The notes: generated by a model not told the origin, from the sequence alone. Positions 24,642-33,282 are shown, counted from the first letter of the stretch. The stretch is 64,000 nucleotides of DNA from Tardiphaga sp. vice304 (GCF_007018905.1 NZ_CP041402.1:2592001-2656000); one strand, 5' to 3'. Numbers and translations are program-made.

Positions 24642-25753
24642 TGACCGCCCTCGTCGTGCTGGCCCTGTGTCTCGGCCTCATTCCGGTCTGCAATACATTT
24701 GCCAACTGCCTGTTGCTGCGCCGCCCGCGCGCTTCCGGGAAAGTCCCGTCGGTCGCCATCCTGATCCCGGCCCGCAATGAAGAGCGAACGATTCTGGCCT
24801 GCATCGATGCGGCGCTGGCCAGCCGCGGCGCGACGATCGAGGTGATCGTGCTCGATGACGGATCGACCGACAGCACCGCCGCTATCGTGGCCAAGCGCGC
24901 CTCGGGCGATGCCCGACTCCGGCTGGTAACAGCGCCGCCGCTGCCGCTGAACTGGAAGGGCAAACCGCACGCCTGCCATCTGCTTGCGTCCCACGCGCAG
25001 TCCGACTTCCTGCTGTTCGTCGATGCCGACGTCACGCTGGCGCCGGATGCGGCCGCGGCGCTCACGAACGCCGATGTCGATCTGGTCAGCGGCGTGCCGC
25101 GCCAGCGCGTCGTCGGCATCGTCGAAAGCGCGGTGGTGCCGATGATCAACGGCCTGATCTATGGCTATCTGCCGATTTTTTTCATGCGCGCGATGCCCGC
25201 GAACGAAGCCCTCACGGCGGCCTGCGGCCAGTTGATGATGGTGCGCGCCCAGGCCTATCGTGCCTGTGGGGGCCATGCCGCCGTGGCTCTGGCCATGCAT
25301 GACGGGCTGCAACTGGCGCGGCATTTCCGCCGCTCCGGCTTTCGCACCGATCTTGTCGATGCAACGCCGCTTGCAACCTGCCGCATGTATGATACCGCCG
25401 CCGCCGTGTGGAGCGGGTTTTCCAAGAATGCGACGGAAGGCATGGCCAAGCCGGTCGCCCTGCCGGTCTGGAGCACGCTGCTGATCGGCGGCTGGTTGCT
25501 GCCGTCGGTGCTGCTTGTCGCCGGATTGCTGGGTGCGCCCGTCGCGCCGTTGCCGCTGCTGGCCGGGCTCGTCGGCCTGCAGACCGCCGCGCGTATCGCC
25601 CAGGCCGTCAAATGCGGGGAGCCCGCGCGGGCCGTGCTGCTGCATCCGCTCGGGGTTATCCTGACGCTCGCCATCCAGTGGAATGCCCTGATAGGCTATT
25701 ACCGTGGAAAATCGGTCGAGTGGCGCGGCCGATCCTATCAACCGACAGCGTGA
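24641..25753 (+). CDS. Family 2 glycosyltransferase, membrane-anchored (CrtQ-like candidate)
   Basis: 370-aa protein, ATG at 24641 coupled to the upstream stop (TGATG). An N-terminal membrane anchor (residues 2-22) is followed by the GT-A fold: VAILIPARNEERTI, VIVLDDGSTDST, DFLLFVDADVTL (DxD) and AMHDGLQLARHFRRSG. Two or three hydrophobic helices follow at ~275-350. The organisation is that of CrtQ-type glycosyltransferases acting on carotenoid carboxylic acids. The substrate is inferred from the operon. Confidence 0.78.
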   Translation: MTALVVLALCLGLIPVCNTFANCLLLRRPRASGKVPSVAILIPARNEERTILACIDAALASRGATIEVIVLDDGSTDSTAAIVAKRASGDARLRLVTAPPLPLNWKGKPHACHLLASHAQSDFLLFVDADVTLAPDAAAALTNADVDLVSGVPRQRVVGIVESAVVPMINGLIYGYLPIFFMRAMPANEALTAACGQLMMVRAQAYRACGGHAAVALAMHDGLQLARHFRRSGFRTDLVDATPLATCRMYDTAAAVWSGFSKNATEGMAKPVALPVWSTLLIGGWLLPSVLLVAGLLGAPVAPLPLLAGLVGLQTAARIAQAVKCGEPARAVLLHPLGVILTLAIQWNALIGYYRGKSVEWRGRSYQPTA

Positions 25754-25758
25754 CAGAC

Positions 25759-27156
25759 ATGATCGCCCAATCGACCTCGGCCCCCGCTGTCCAGCCCGCC
25801 TTCGACGGCCTGCGCGCCGCGTTCCTGCTCGACGGAGGCCTGACGCTCGACCAGCGTCGCGGCGCGCTGAAGGCGTTGCGGCGAAGCCTCATCGATCACG
25901 CCGATGCCTATGTCGCCGCCATCGATGCGGATTTCCGCGGACGGTCGCGGCACGAGACGTTGCTCACGGAAGTCGTGGTCGTGCTGTCGGCCATCGACGA
26001 TACGCTGCCCAGGCTGAAGCGCTGGGCCGCGGCGAAAAAGATCCGGCTCGGTTTTCCGTTCTGGCCCGCTGCCGGTGAAATCCGGCCGCAACCGCGAGGC
26101 GTCGCCGGAATCGTGGCGCCCTCCAACTATCCGCTGCAACTGACCTTGATGCCGTTGATCGGTGCGCTGTCGGCCGGATGCCGGACGTTGATCAAGCCGT
26201 CCGAACTGACGCCGCGCACCGCCGACCTCATCGCATCCCATCTCGGCAAGACCTTCGATCCGTCGGTCGTGGCGGTGGTGACGGGCGATGCCGAGGTGGC
26301 CCGGGCCGTGACCGAGCTGCCGCTGGATTTGCTGTTGTTCACCGGCTCGTCGCGCGTCGGCGCCGTCGTGGCGCAGGCCGCGGCACGGCAGATGACGCCC
26401 GTCATTCTGGAACTGGGCGGCAAGTCGCCGGTGGTCATCGACCGCAGCGCGGATCTCGACATGGCTGCTCAGTCGATCATGGCGGGCAAGTTGATCAATG
26501 CCGGGCAGACCTGCGTGGCACCTGACTATGTCCTGGTGCCGCGCGAGAGCAAGGATGCATTGATCGCCGCGCTGCGGCGCGCTGCAGCCAGCCTGTATCC
26601 TCAGCCGGAAAACGGCGATTATTCCGCGATCGGGTCCGACCGGGCGCTGTCGCGCCAGCACGATCTGGAGAACAACCAGCGCGTCATTCCGTTGTTCGAT
26701 GCGGCGGTGGCGGCGCCGCGCCATACGCCGAAAGTGATCGACGCGCCGTCGCCCGACAGCGCCGTCATGCAGGAAGAGATCTTCGGGCCGCTGCTTCCCG
26801 TGATCGCCTATGACGACATCGAGGAAGCCACGGCGACCATTCGCGGGCTGCCGTCGGCGCTCGTCATCTACTGGTTCGGTGAGGTCAACGATCGCCTTGA
26901 CGCGCTGATCTCGCGGACGCAATCGGGAGCCGTCAGTATCAACGAAACGGTCCTGTACGCCGGCATCAGCGCGTTGCCGTTCGGCGGGATCGGCCCTTCC
27001 GGCTGGGGGCGCTATCATGGCAAGGCGGGTTTCGATTCATTTTCGCACGAGCGCGTCCTGTTCCGCCAACCCCGATGGAACATCGCGAAAATGATGCGAC
27101 CGCCCTTTGGAACGCACGCGGACGGCATCCTGAAGCTTCTGCTCCGCAACAAGTAG
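25759..27156 (+). CDS. Aldehyde dehydrogenase (carotenoid-aldehyde type candidate)
   Basis: 465-aa protein, ATG at 25759. It has APSNYP (Asn123), the NAD-binding FTGSSRVG, general base Glu218 in LELGGKSP and catalytic Cys252 in NAGQTCVAPDY, all intact. The C-terminal RWNIAKMMRPPFG tail suggests membrane association, as in fatty-aldehyde/coniferyl-aldehyde-type ALDHs and the AldH that oxidises diaponeurosporenal to its acid. It is the last gene of the crt operon. A longer opening at 25408 would overlap the glycosyltransferase and is rejected. Confidence 0.82.
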   Translation: MIAQSTSAPAVQPAFDGLRAAFLLDGGLTLDQRRGALKALRRSLIDHADAYVAAIDADFRGRSRHETLLTEVVVVLSAIDDTLPRLKRWAAAKKIRLGFPFWPAAGEIRPQPRGVAGIVAPSNYPLQLTLMPLIGALSAGCRTLIKPSELTPRTADLIASHLGKTFDPSVVAVVTGDAEVARAVTELPLDLLLFTGSSRVGAVVAQAAARQMTPVILELGGKSPVVIDRSADLDMAAQSIMAGKLINAGQTCVAPDYVLVPRESKDALIAALRRAAASLYPQPENGDYSAIGSDRALSRQHDLENNQRVIPLFDAAVAAPRHTPKVIDAPSPDSAVMQEEIFGPLLPVIAYDDIEEATATIRGLPSALVIYWFGEVNDRLDALISRTQSGAVSINETVLYAGISALPFGGIGPSGWGRYHGKAGFDSFSHERVLFRQPRWNIAKMMRPPFGTHADGILKLLLRNK

Positions 27157-27274
27157 CCAATCGGACCGTGAATTCCGCGACGGTGTTCCCGGTTCTCGGC
27201 GTTCATCGAAGCGCCGCCTGCTGCTTGAACTTCATCAGAGGTCTCTGCCGAACCCGCCGCCTGGGCCCTACACG

Positions 27275-27288
27275 TTGATTCACATCAA
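27275..27288 (+). promoter_or_regulatory. FixK/FNR-type box upstream of ccmI
   Basis: TTGATTCACATCAA, a perfect TTGA-N6-TCAA palindrome, lies 112 bp upstream of the chosen ccmI start. In rhizobia this is the binding site of FixK/FNR-type activators that respond to low oxygen. A start of transcription near 27323 would place it at -41.5, although the -10 there (TAAATG) is weak. Confidence 0.72.
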
Positions 27289-27399
27289 CTTTTCCCTCAC
27301 GCAGTGCCGTAAATGTCAATTGCGCGGCCGGTTCAGAAATGGTGTAACCCGACCCGTGACGACCGCTTTGAGGCGGTGACACCGGGACGGAAACTGTCG

Positions 27400-28500
27400 A
27401 TGACGCTGTGGTTTGTGTTCGCGCTGATGACCGCCGCGGCGATCTTTGCCGTGCTGTGGCCGCTCGGCCGGGCGCGCTCGACGGCCGGCGGCACCGAGGC
27501 CGCGGTCTACAAGGACCAGTTGGCCGAGGTCGGCCGCGATGCGGAGATCGGGCTGATCGGCCCGAATGAAGCCACCGCCGCCCGGGTCGAGATCAGCCGC
27601 AGGCTGCTCGCCGCCGACGAGGCCGAACGCGCGGTTCCCGCCAAGAACCGCCCGATCTTTCGCCGCGCTGTCGCGCTGGTTGCGCTGATCGGACTGCCGC
27701 TGATCGCCGTGGCGTTTTATGGACGGCTCGGCTCGCCCGATATGCCTGACGTCCCGCTGGCGTCGCGCAGCCAGACGCCTACCGTGGCGCAGCCGCTCGA
27801 TAATCTGGTGGCGCAGGTGCAGGCGCATCTCGAACAGAACCCGACCGACGGCCGCGGCTGGAACGTGCTGGCGCCGGTGCTGGTCAAGCTCGGTCGTTTC
27901 GACGAGGCGGTCGCCGCCTACCGCAACGCCATCGCCCATGCCGGCGACAGCCCCGGCCGCCGTGCCGATCTCGGCGAGGCCATCGCGGCCGCCGCCAATG
28001 GCGTGATCACCGCCGACGCCAAGGCCGAATTCGAACGCGCGGTGGCGCAAGACGCCAATGAGGTCAAGGCGCGCTACTTCCTCGGGCTTGCCGCCGAGCA
28101 GGATGGCCGCAATCAGGACGCCGCCGCGATCTGGGGCGGCATGCTCGCCAAGGCGCCGGCGGACGCGCCGTGGCGCACGACGGTGCAGGCCGCGCTGGCG
28201 CGGGTCGGCGGCCCCGCGCTGCCGGCGCTGTCCAGCGAGACGATGGCTGCGGCGCAGGGCATGGAAGCGGGCGACCGCAACGCGATGGTGCTGGGCATGG
28301 TCGATCGCCTCGCCACGCGCCTGAAGCAGGATGGCAGCGACGTCGAGGGATGGTTGCGGCTGGTGCGTGCCTATATGGTGCTGGGCGATCGCGACAAGGC
28401 GAAGGGCGCGCTGATCGAGGCACGCCAGGCGGTCGGCACCGACGCCGGCAAGCTGCAGCAGCTCAACGACGGGCTCAAGAGCTTCGGATTTGACGGGTAA
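27400..28500 (+). CDS. ccmI: Cytochrome c maturation protein CcmI (CycH)
   Basis: 366-aa protein from the ATG at 27400. The frame is open from 27313, but TLWFVFALMTAAAIFAVLWPLGRAR is the usual N-terminal TM1. A cytoplasmic loop with KDQLAEVGRDAEIGLI and LLAADEAER follows, then TM2 (~113-128). TPR-like helices make up the periplasmic C-terminal half (~145-360), which holds apocytochrome c for heme ligation. It is the first gene of the ccmI-E-F-H operon behind the FixK/FNR box. Confidence 0.88.
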   Translation: MTLWFVFALMTAAAIFAVLWPLGRARSTAGGTEAAVYKDQLAEVGRDAEIGLIGPNEATAARVEISRRLLAADEAERAVPAKNRPIFRRAVALVALIGLPLIAVAFYGRLGSPDMPDVPLASRSQTPTVAQPLDNLVAQVQAHLEQNPTDGRGWNVLAPVLVKLGRFDEAVAAYRNAIAHAGDSPGRRADLGEAIAAAANGVITADAKAEFERAVAQDANEVKARYFLGLAAEQDGRNQDAAAIWGGMLAKAPADAPWRTTVQAALARVGGPALPALSSETMAAAQGMEAGDRNAMVLGMVDRLATRLKQDGSDVEGWLRLVRAYMVLGDRDKAKGALIEARQAVGTDAGKLQQLNDGLKSFGFDG

Positions 28501-28561
28501 GCATGATGCCGAAAAGTGTGCAGCGGTTTTCGGATGACATCATGCTTCTTGAGAGGCAATC

Positions 28562-29053
28562 ATGACTCGCAAGCAACGACGATTGACGATGATCGGGGGC
28601 GCGCTGGTGGTTCTGGCGATCGCCGCCGGGCTGGTGCTCAACGCGCTCAGTTCCTCCATCGTGTTCTTCTCGACGCCGACCATGGCGATGGAAAAGCAGC
28701 CGCCGGTCGGCAAGCGCTTCCGGCTCGGCGGCATGGTCGAGCAGGGCTCCCTGGTGCGCGGCGACAATCTGGCGATCAGTTTCAAGGTGTCGGACGGCGG
28801 CGCGACGTTGCCGGTGACCTACAAGGGCATCCTGCCCGACCTGTTCCGCGAGGGGCAGGGCGTGGTCACCGAAGGCGCGCTGGATGCGTCCGGTGTGTTC
28901 AGGGCCGATACCGTGCTGGCCAAGCATGACGAGAACTACATGCCGAAGGAAGTCGCCGACGCGCTGAAGAAGCAGGGAAGGTGGCAGGAAGGCGAGGGCG
29001 GCAAGCCGGTCGCGACGAGCGCGCCGAACGCGCCTGCGAGTATCACGCGATGA
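28562..29053 (+). CDS. ccmE: Heme chaperone CcmE (CycJ)
   Basis: 163-aa protein with an N-terminal anchor (~9-30) and an OB-fold periplasmic domain. It ends with the heme-attachment motif AKHDENYMP: His122 is the covalent heme ligand and Tyr126 its partner. It carries heme from CcmC/D to CcmF. Its stop overlaps the ccmF start by four bases. Confidence 0.93.
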   Translation: MTRKQRRLTMIGGALVVLAIAAGLVLNALSSSIVFFSTPTMAMEKQPPVGKRFRLGGMVEQGSLVRGDNLAISFKVSDGGATLPVTYKGILPDLFREGQGVVTEGALDASGVFRADTVLAKHDENYMPKEVADALKKQGRWQEGEGGKPVATSAPNAPASITR

Positions 29054-31059
29054 TCGCCGAAGCAGGTCACTACGCATTGGTGCTGGCGCTGGCGCTGGCG
29101 CTGATCCAGTCGACGGTGCCGATCCTCGGCACGCAATTGCGCGATCCCGCGCTGATGAACGTCGGCCGCTCGACCGCGCTGGCGCAGCTGCTGTTCGTCG
29201 GGCTGTCGTTCGCCGCGCTGACGGCGCTGTACATCACGTCGGATTTCTCCGTCGCCAACGTCGTCGAGAACTCGCATTCGTCAAAGCCGCTGCTCTACAA
29301 GATCACCGGCGTATGGGGGAACCACGAAGGCTCGATGCTGCTGTGGGTCTCGATCCTGGCGCTGTTCGGCGGCCTCGTCGCCGCCTTCGGCAACAACCTG
29401 CCGCTGACGCTGCGCGCCAATGTGCTGGCAGTGCAGGGCTGGATCGCCAGCGCGTTCTATCTGTTCATCCTGATGACCTCGAACCCGTTTTTGCGCCTAG
29501 CCAATCCGCCGATCGAGGGCCGCGACCTCAATCCGGTGCTGCAGGATATCGGCCTCGCGGTGCATCCGCCGATGCTCTATCTCGGCTATGTCGGCTTCTC
29601 GATCTCGTTCTCCTTCGCCGTCGCCGCTTTGATGGAAGGCCGCATCGACGCCGCCTGGGCGCGCTGGGTGCGGCCGTGGACGCTGGTGGCGTGGGTGTTC
29701 CTCACGCTCGGCATCGCGATGGGCTCGTACTGGGCCTATTATGAACTCGGCTGGGGCGGCTGGTGGTTCTGGGACCCGGTCGAGAACGCCTCCTTGATGC
29801 CGTGGCTGGCCGGCACCGCGCTGCTGCATTCCGCGGTGGTGATGGAGAAGCGCAATGCGCTCAAGGTCTGGACCATCTTGCTGGCGATCCTGACGTTCTC
29901 GCTGTCGCTGCTCGGCACTTTCCTGGTGCGCTCCGGCGTGCTGACCTCGGTGCATGCTTTTGCCACCGATCCGACGCGCGGCGTGTTCATCCTGATGATC
30001 CTGTGCTTCTTCATCGGCGGCAGCCTGATGCTGTACATGTGGCGGGCGCACGCGCTGAAGCAGGGCGGACTGTTCGCGCCGATCTCGCGCGAGGGCGCAT
30101 TGGTGCTGAACAACCTGTTCCTCACCACTGCCTGCGCCACGGTGTTCGTCGGCACGCTGTATCCGCTGGCGCTGGAGATGATCACCGGCGCCAAGATCTC
30201 GGTCGGCGCGCCGTTCTTCAACCTGACCTTCGGCCCGCTGTTCGTGCCGCTGCTATTGGCGGTGCCGTTTGGGCCGCTGCTGGCGTGGAAGCGCGGCGAT
30301 CTCGCCGGCGTCGCGCAGCGGCTGATGGCCGCCGGCATCGCCGCCCTCGTCGCGGTGGCGATGGTGTGGGCCTGGACCTCGGGCGGCGCGGCGCTGGCGC
30401 CGCTGGCGATCGGCCTTGCGGTATTCGTGATCGCCGGCGCCGTCACCGATATCGCCGAGCGCGTCAGCCTGTTCCGGGCGCCCCTCGGCACGACATGGCG
30501 CCGCGCCCGCGGCCTGCCGCGCTCGACCTGGGGCACGGCCTTCGCCCATGCCGGGGTTGGCGTGGCGTTGATCGGCATCGTCTGCGAAACGACCTGGAAC
30601 AGCGAATATATCGGCACGCTGAAGCCGACCGACACCGCGAAACTCGCCGGCTATGAGTTGCGGCTCGACGACATCACGCAACGGCGCGCCGAGAATTTCC
30701 AGGAGATGCTGGCGCATTTCACGATTCGGCTGAACGGCGACGTAATCGGCACGCTGTCGCCGTCGAAGCGCAACTTTACCGCGCGGCAATCCTCGACCAC
30801 CGAAGCAGCGCTGCTGTCGCGCGGCTTCAGCCAGATCTACATCTCGCTCGGCGATACCGCGGCCGATGGCGGCCTTGCGGTTCGGATCTATCACAAGCCG
30901 ATGGTGCTGTTGATCTGGTTCGGCCCGCTGCTGATGGCGTTCGGCGGGCTGCTGTCGCTGTCGGATCGCCGCCTGCGCGTCGGCGCGCCGAAGCCCGCGA
31001 AAGCCTCGCGCGCGCTGCAGCCCGCGAAAGCCTCGCGCGCGCTGCAGCCGGCGGAGTGA
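29050..31059 (+). CDS. ccmF: Heme lyase subunit CcmF (CycK)
   Basis: 669-aa multi-spanning protein, ATG at 29050 overlapping the ccmE stop. It has the tryptophan-rich WWD motif [19 protein letters not shown] and conserved His (HEGSM, LLHSAVV) that position heme for attachment to apocytochrome c. The last residues contain a perfect nine-residue duplication (PAKASRALQ twice) from a 27-bp tandem repeat. In a standard operon ccmH would follow at once; here 740 bp carrying an antisense toxin-antitoxin pair intervene. Confidence 0.94.
   Translation: MIAEAGHYALVLALALALIQSTVPILGTQLRDPALMNVGRSTALAQLLFVGLSFAALTALYITSDFSVANVVENSHSSKPLLYKITGVWGNHEGSMLLWVSILALFGGLVAAFGNNLPLTLRANVLAVQGWIASAFYLFILMTSNPFLRLANPPIEGRDLNPVLQDIGLAVHPPMLYLGYVGFSISFSFAVAALMEGRIDAAWARWVRPWTLVAWVFLTLGIAMGSYWAYYELGWGGWWFWDPVENASLMPWLAGTALLHSAVVMEKRNALKVWTILLAILTFSLSLLGTFLVRSGVLTSVHAFATDPTRGVFILMILCFFIGGSLMLYMWRAHALKQGGLFAPISREGALVLNNLFLTTACATVFVGTLYPLALEMITGAKISVGAPFFNLTFGPLFVPLLLAVPFGPLLAWKRGDLAGVAQRLMAAGIAALVAVAMVWAWTSGGAALAPLAIGLAVFVIAGAVTDIAERVSLFRAPLGTTWRRARGLPRSTWGTAFAHAGVGVALIGIVCETTWNSEYIGTLKPTDTAKLAGYELRLDDITQRRAENFQEMLAHFTIRLNGDVIGTLSPSKRNFTARQSSTTEAALLSRGFSQIYISLGDTAADGGLAVRIYHKPMVLLIWFGPLLMAFGGLLSLSDRRLRVGAPKPAKASRALQPAKASRALQPAE
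30994..31047. repeat. 27-bp perfect tandem duplication at the end of ccmF
   Basis: Two identical, adjacent, in-frame 27-bp units (30994-31020 and 31021-31047) that add nine residues to the CcmF C-terminus, 12 bp before the stop. A recent slippage or duplication event. Confidence 0.95.
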
Positions 31060-31062
31060 GAG

Positions 31063-31530
31063 TCAGCGCTGCCCTCGCAACCGCTTCATGCCCGCGATCA
31101 CTGATTTGCGGCGAGCAAAACGTTCCGGCTCTGCCTCTTGGTCGGTGACTGCAATGGGATCCAGACAATCCAGCGGCACGTCGAGCGCCTTCGCGAGTTT
31201 ACGATGCAGGGCGATCGGGCCTTTCCGCTTGCCGGTTTCGAGGTCGGACAGATAGTTCTGCGTGATCTGCACGCCTTCGGCGGTGGCCAGATCAGCCTGC
31301 GTCATGCCGCGAAACTGCCGCAGCACCCGGATCGGGTTCTCGCCATTGGCCAATTGCTGAACGACCGAAAGCGGCAGGCGCACTCCCTTGTCCCGCTTCG
31401 CCTTCGCAACGAGCCTTGCGGTCCCGATGTCCTCCTCGGCTTCGTTCGACAGGACCATCAGGCGCTCGTACTCCGCGCGGGGAATGATCGCGACCTCGCC
31501 GGAGGGCGTTTTCCTGAATTCGACTTTCAT
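31063..31530 (-). CDS. XRE-family antitoxin of a RelE/HigB-type pair
   Basis: 155-aa protein, ATG at 31530 with GAGGTGAAGCA overlapping the toxin stop, so it is coupled to the toxin. The N-terminal ~60 residues (MKVEFRKTPSGEVAIIPRAEYERL) look like a toxin-binding part. The HTH is at ~87-125 (VLRQFRGMTQADLATAEGVQITQNYLSDLETGKRKGP). Toxin-first order resembles HigBA. It presumably neutralises the toxin and represses the shared promoter through the palindrome at 31793-31807. Antisense to ccm, ending 4 bp after the ccmF stop. Confidence 0.82.
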   Translation of the reverse strand: MKVEFRKTPSGEVAIIPRAEYERLMVLSNEAEEDIGTARLVAKAKRDKGVRLPLSVVQQLANGENPIRVLRQFRGMTQADLATAEGVQITQNYLSDLETGKRKGPIALHRKLAKALDVPLDCLDPIAVTDQEAEPERFARRKSVIAGMKRLRGQR

Positions 31531-31539
31531 TGCTTCACC

Positions 31540-31782
31540 TCAGTCGTAAATTTCTCGTCGATGGCCAACGGCAATGACAACAATCTCGTCGAATTCCTGA
31601 TAGAAGATGACGCGATAATCTCCCACCCGGAGCCGTGCACCATCTTGTCCTTTCAGCTTTTTCACGTCGCCTTGTCCGGTTCGCGCAAAAACCTCGAGCT
31701 TGGCCAGAATGCGCTCGCGCAACTGCTGGGGCAGCTTCATCCATTGCCGTCTCGCGGGCGGCTCAAAGACGACCGAAGGCAT
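31540..31782 (-). CDS. RelE/ParE-superfamily toxin
   Basis: 80-aa protein from the ATG at 31782; a TTG at 31818 would add 12 residues but overlaps the operator. It contains PARRQWMKLPQQLRERILAKLEVF, GDVKKLKGQDGARLRVGDYRVIFYQEFDEIVVIAVGHRREIYD, the RelE fold with the conserved Arg and LRVGDYRV strand. It probably acts as a ribosome-dependent mRNA endonuclease. It is the first gene of the antisense pair, followed after 9 nt by the antitoxin. Confidence 0.85.
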   Translation of the reverse strand: MPSVVFEPPARRQWMKLPQQLRERILAKLEVFARTGQGDVKKLKGQDGARLRVGDYRVIFYQEFDEIVVIAVGHRREIYD

Positions 31783-31792
31783 GGGCAGAAAA

Positions 31793-31807
31793 ATCGCATT
31801 ATGCGAT
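31793..31807. promoter_or_regulatory. Palindrome ATCGCAT-T-ATGCGAT overlapping the ccmH start (toxin-antitoxin operator candidate)
   Basis: A perfect 7-bp inverted repeat in an A/T-rich patch (AAAAATCGCATTATGCGATATTTTT overall). It lies just upstream of the toxin gene on the minus strand, with TTGACA at 31812-31817 as a possible -35. The ccmH ATG (31801-31803) lies inside the right arm, so repressor binding could affect both directions. Confidence 0.55.
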
Positions 31808-32292
31808 ATTTTTGTCAAGTCCTGCTGTTGCTATCCATCGCGTTCGCGGCCCCCGCTTACGCCGTGCAGCCCGACGAGATCCTCGCCAATCCCGCGCAGG
31901 AATCCCGCGCCCGCGAATTGTCGCGCGAGCTGCGCTGCATGGTGTGCCAGAACCAGTCGATCGACGATTCCGATGCGCCTTTGGCGCGCGACCTGCGCCT
32001 GCTGGTACGCGAGCGGATCACCGCCGGTGACAGCAACAGCCAGGTGATGGATTTCCTGGTCGCGCGCTACGGCGAGTTCGTGTTGCTGAAGCCGCGCTTC
32101 GAACTGCAGACGCTGTTGCTGTGGCTGCTGACCCCGGTGCTGCTGCTGGGTGGCGGCGTGGCGCTGTGGCGCAGCTACCGGCGCCGCCCCGTGGTCGAGA
32201 CCGGCGCCGACGGTACGCCGCTGACGCTCACTGCCGACGAGGAAGCCCGCCTGGAGCGGGTGCTGGGCGGCGAGGCGGAAAAGCAGTCCTAG
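31801..32292 (+). CDS. ccmH: Cytochrome c maturation protein CcmH (CycL)
   Basis: 163-aa protein; ATG at 31801 gives a normal signal peptide (YFCQVLLLLSIAFAAPAYA). The redox motif LRCMVCQNQSIDDSDA provides Cys46 and Cys49, which keep the apocytochrome CXXCH reduced. A TM segment lies at ~101-122 (LLLWLLTPVLLLGGGVALW). No convincing ribosome site precedes the ATG, probably because the antisense toxin-antitoxin insertion replaced the native 5' region. The final 20 codons are duplicated at 33205-33256. The stop shares CTAG with the convergent kinase gene. Confidence 0.9.
   Translation: MRYFCQVLLLLSIAFAAPAYAVQPDEILANPAQESRARELSRELRCMVCQNQSIDDSDAPLARDLRLLVRERITAGDSNSQVMDFLVARYGEFVLLKPRFELQTLLLWLLTPVLLLGGGVALWRSYRRRPVVETGADGTPLTLTADEEARLERVLGGEAEKQS
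32215..32266. repeat. 52-bp direct repeat (ccmH 3' end), left copy
   Basis: Encodes TPLTLTADEEARLERVL of CcmH. It matches 33205-33256 with one mismatch. The pair brackets the inserted kinase gene, echoing the arrangement at the LanC island. Confidence 0.9.
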
Positions 32293-32966
32293 GTCGCACC
32301 ACGCTCCCTGGATGCTGGATCTACGATCGCGGGCGCTGCAAGATCGTTGTTGTCCACGACCACGGTGGCATGGGTCTCCGGCGCGCATGTGCTCAAATAG
32401 ATCCTTTGCCCTTCCACGTATCTACGATTGGAGGCGGCCAACGGATCCGGGGAGGTGCCGTCCCTGATCGCGTTGCGTGCAATTGAGACCGCAAAATCGA
32501 CACGCAGGAAGATCGACGCGTCCCAACAGCGGCGTAACTCCGGCCGATGCAGAAAGATGCCGTCCAGTAACAGAATCGATCCAGGAGGAGCGTCCTGCGC
32601 GGCGAATGGGACGCCTGTGTCAGAGTGGAGATCGAACGCCGCGACGCAGTATCGGCCGCTGCCGCTGGGACCGAGCGGGGTCAGAAGATATTGCTTCAAT
32701 AAAGTATAGTTATACGAATCCTCGAAAAATCCGATCGGGGACTGCCTGCCTTGCGCATAGCGAACCTCCTTCGGGTTGTGAAAGCGATCGACGGACGCCC
32801 TGATGACGGGCCTGTCTAGATCGCGCACGATATCGGCAAGCTCGTCTGCAAAGGTTGTCTTCCCTGCGCCGTCGACGCCGTCGATGGCGATCCGCGCTAT
32901 CCTGTCCGGTGCGGCCTCTGCTGCCATGCTGGCGATCGCGGCGAGCAGGTCAATACGTTGCGGCAT
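32289..32966 (-). CDS. P-loop uridine-kinase-like protein
   Basis: 225-aa protein from the ATG at 32966 (AAGGG upstream; a start at 33002 is possible). Walker A IDGVDGAGKTTFADELA, then ASVDRFHNPKEVRYAQG, and GSILLLDGIFLHRPELRRCWD, the uridine kinase/phosphoribulokinase layout. Such stand-alone proteins may phosphorylate nucleosides or other small molecules. It converges on ccmH, with the two stops sharing CTAG, and is flanked by duplicated ccmH 3'-end sequence, so it looks like an acquired cargo gene. Confidence 0.8.
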   Translation of the reverse strand: MPQRIDLLAAIASMAAEAAPDRIARIAIDGVDGAGKTTFADELADIVRDLDRPVIRASVDRFHNPKEVRYAQGRQSPIGFFEDSYNYTLLKQYLLTPLGPSGSGRYCVAAFDLHSDTGVPFAAQDAPPGSILLLDGIFLHRPELRRCWDASIFLRVDFAVSIARNAIRDGTSPDPLAASNRRYVEGQRIYLSTCAPETHATVVVDNNDLAAPAIVDPASRERGAT

Positions 32967-33147
32967 TCTGCGACCCTTGGGTGTGAAAAAAGCAGCCGTC
33001 ATTCAACCGATAATCTCAGCCAAGCTGGGAAGAAAGCTCCTTGGCTGCGTGCTGTGCGCCTCTGGCGGACAAGCGAACGTACTCATGGCCGATGGTGTGA
33101 AGGATCGGCCATTCGGGCGCGCTCGCAGGCGAGGCAGCGGCTATCCT

Positions 33148-33201
33148 GTGCCATAAGGCGGCCGAACGCTGTCCCGGCCCGACCCCCAAGGCACGCTTTC
33201 C
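33148..33201. repeat. 54-bp leader repeat, copy a
   Basis: GTGCCATAAGGCGGCC... through CCAAGGCACGC, running directly into an ATG at 33202. It resembles 33339-33392, which runs into the ABC-F start codon. The two copies differ at several internal bases. Confidence 0.8.
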
Positions 33202-33282
33202 ATGACGCCGCTGACGCTCACCGCCGACGAGGAAGCCCGCCTGGAGCGGGTGCTGGCCGGGTCGGGCGCCGACAAGCCCTGA
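33202..33282 (+). other. 26-codon mini-ORF carrying the duplicated CcmH tail
   Basis: ATG at 33202, then TPLTLTADEEARLERVLAG..., stopping at TGA 33280-33282. It is the CcmH C-terminus placed behind a copy of the ABC-F leader. It may be only a duplication relic, or it could be translated as a short upstream ORF of the ABC-F gene. No evidence of function. Confidence 0.5.
33205..33256. repeat. 52-bp direct repeat (ccmH 3' end), right copy
   Basis: Second copy of 32215-32266, 51 of 52 bases identical. Confidence 0.9.

Noticed and set aside
25408..25758. Longer aldehyde dehydrogenase start
   Set aside because: The extension overlaps the glycosyltransferase gene in another frame and shows no family sequence; the ATG at 25759 gives the normal ALDH length.
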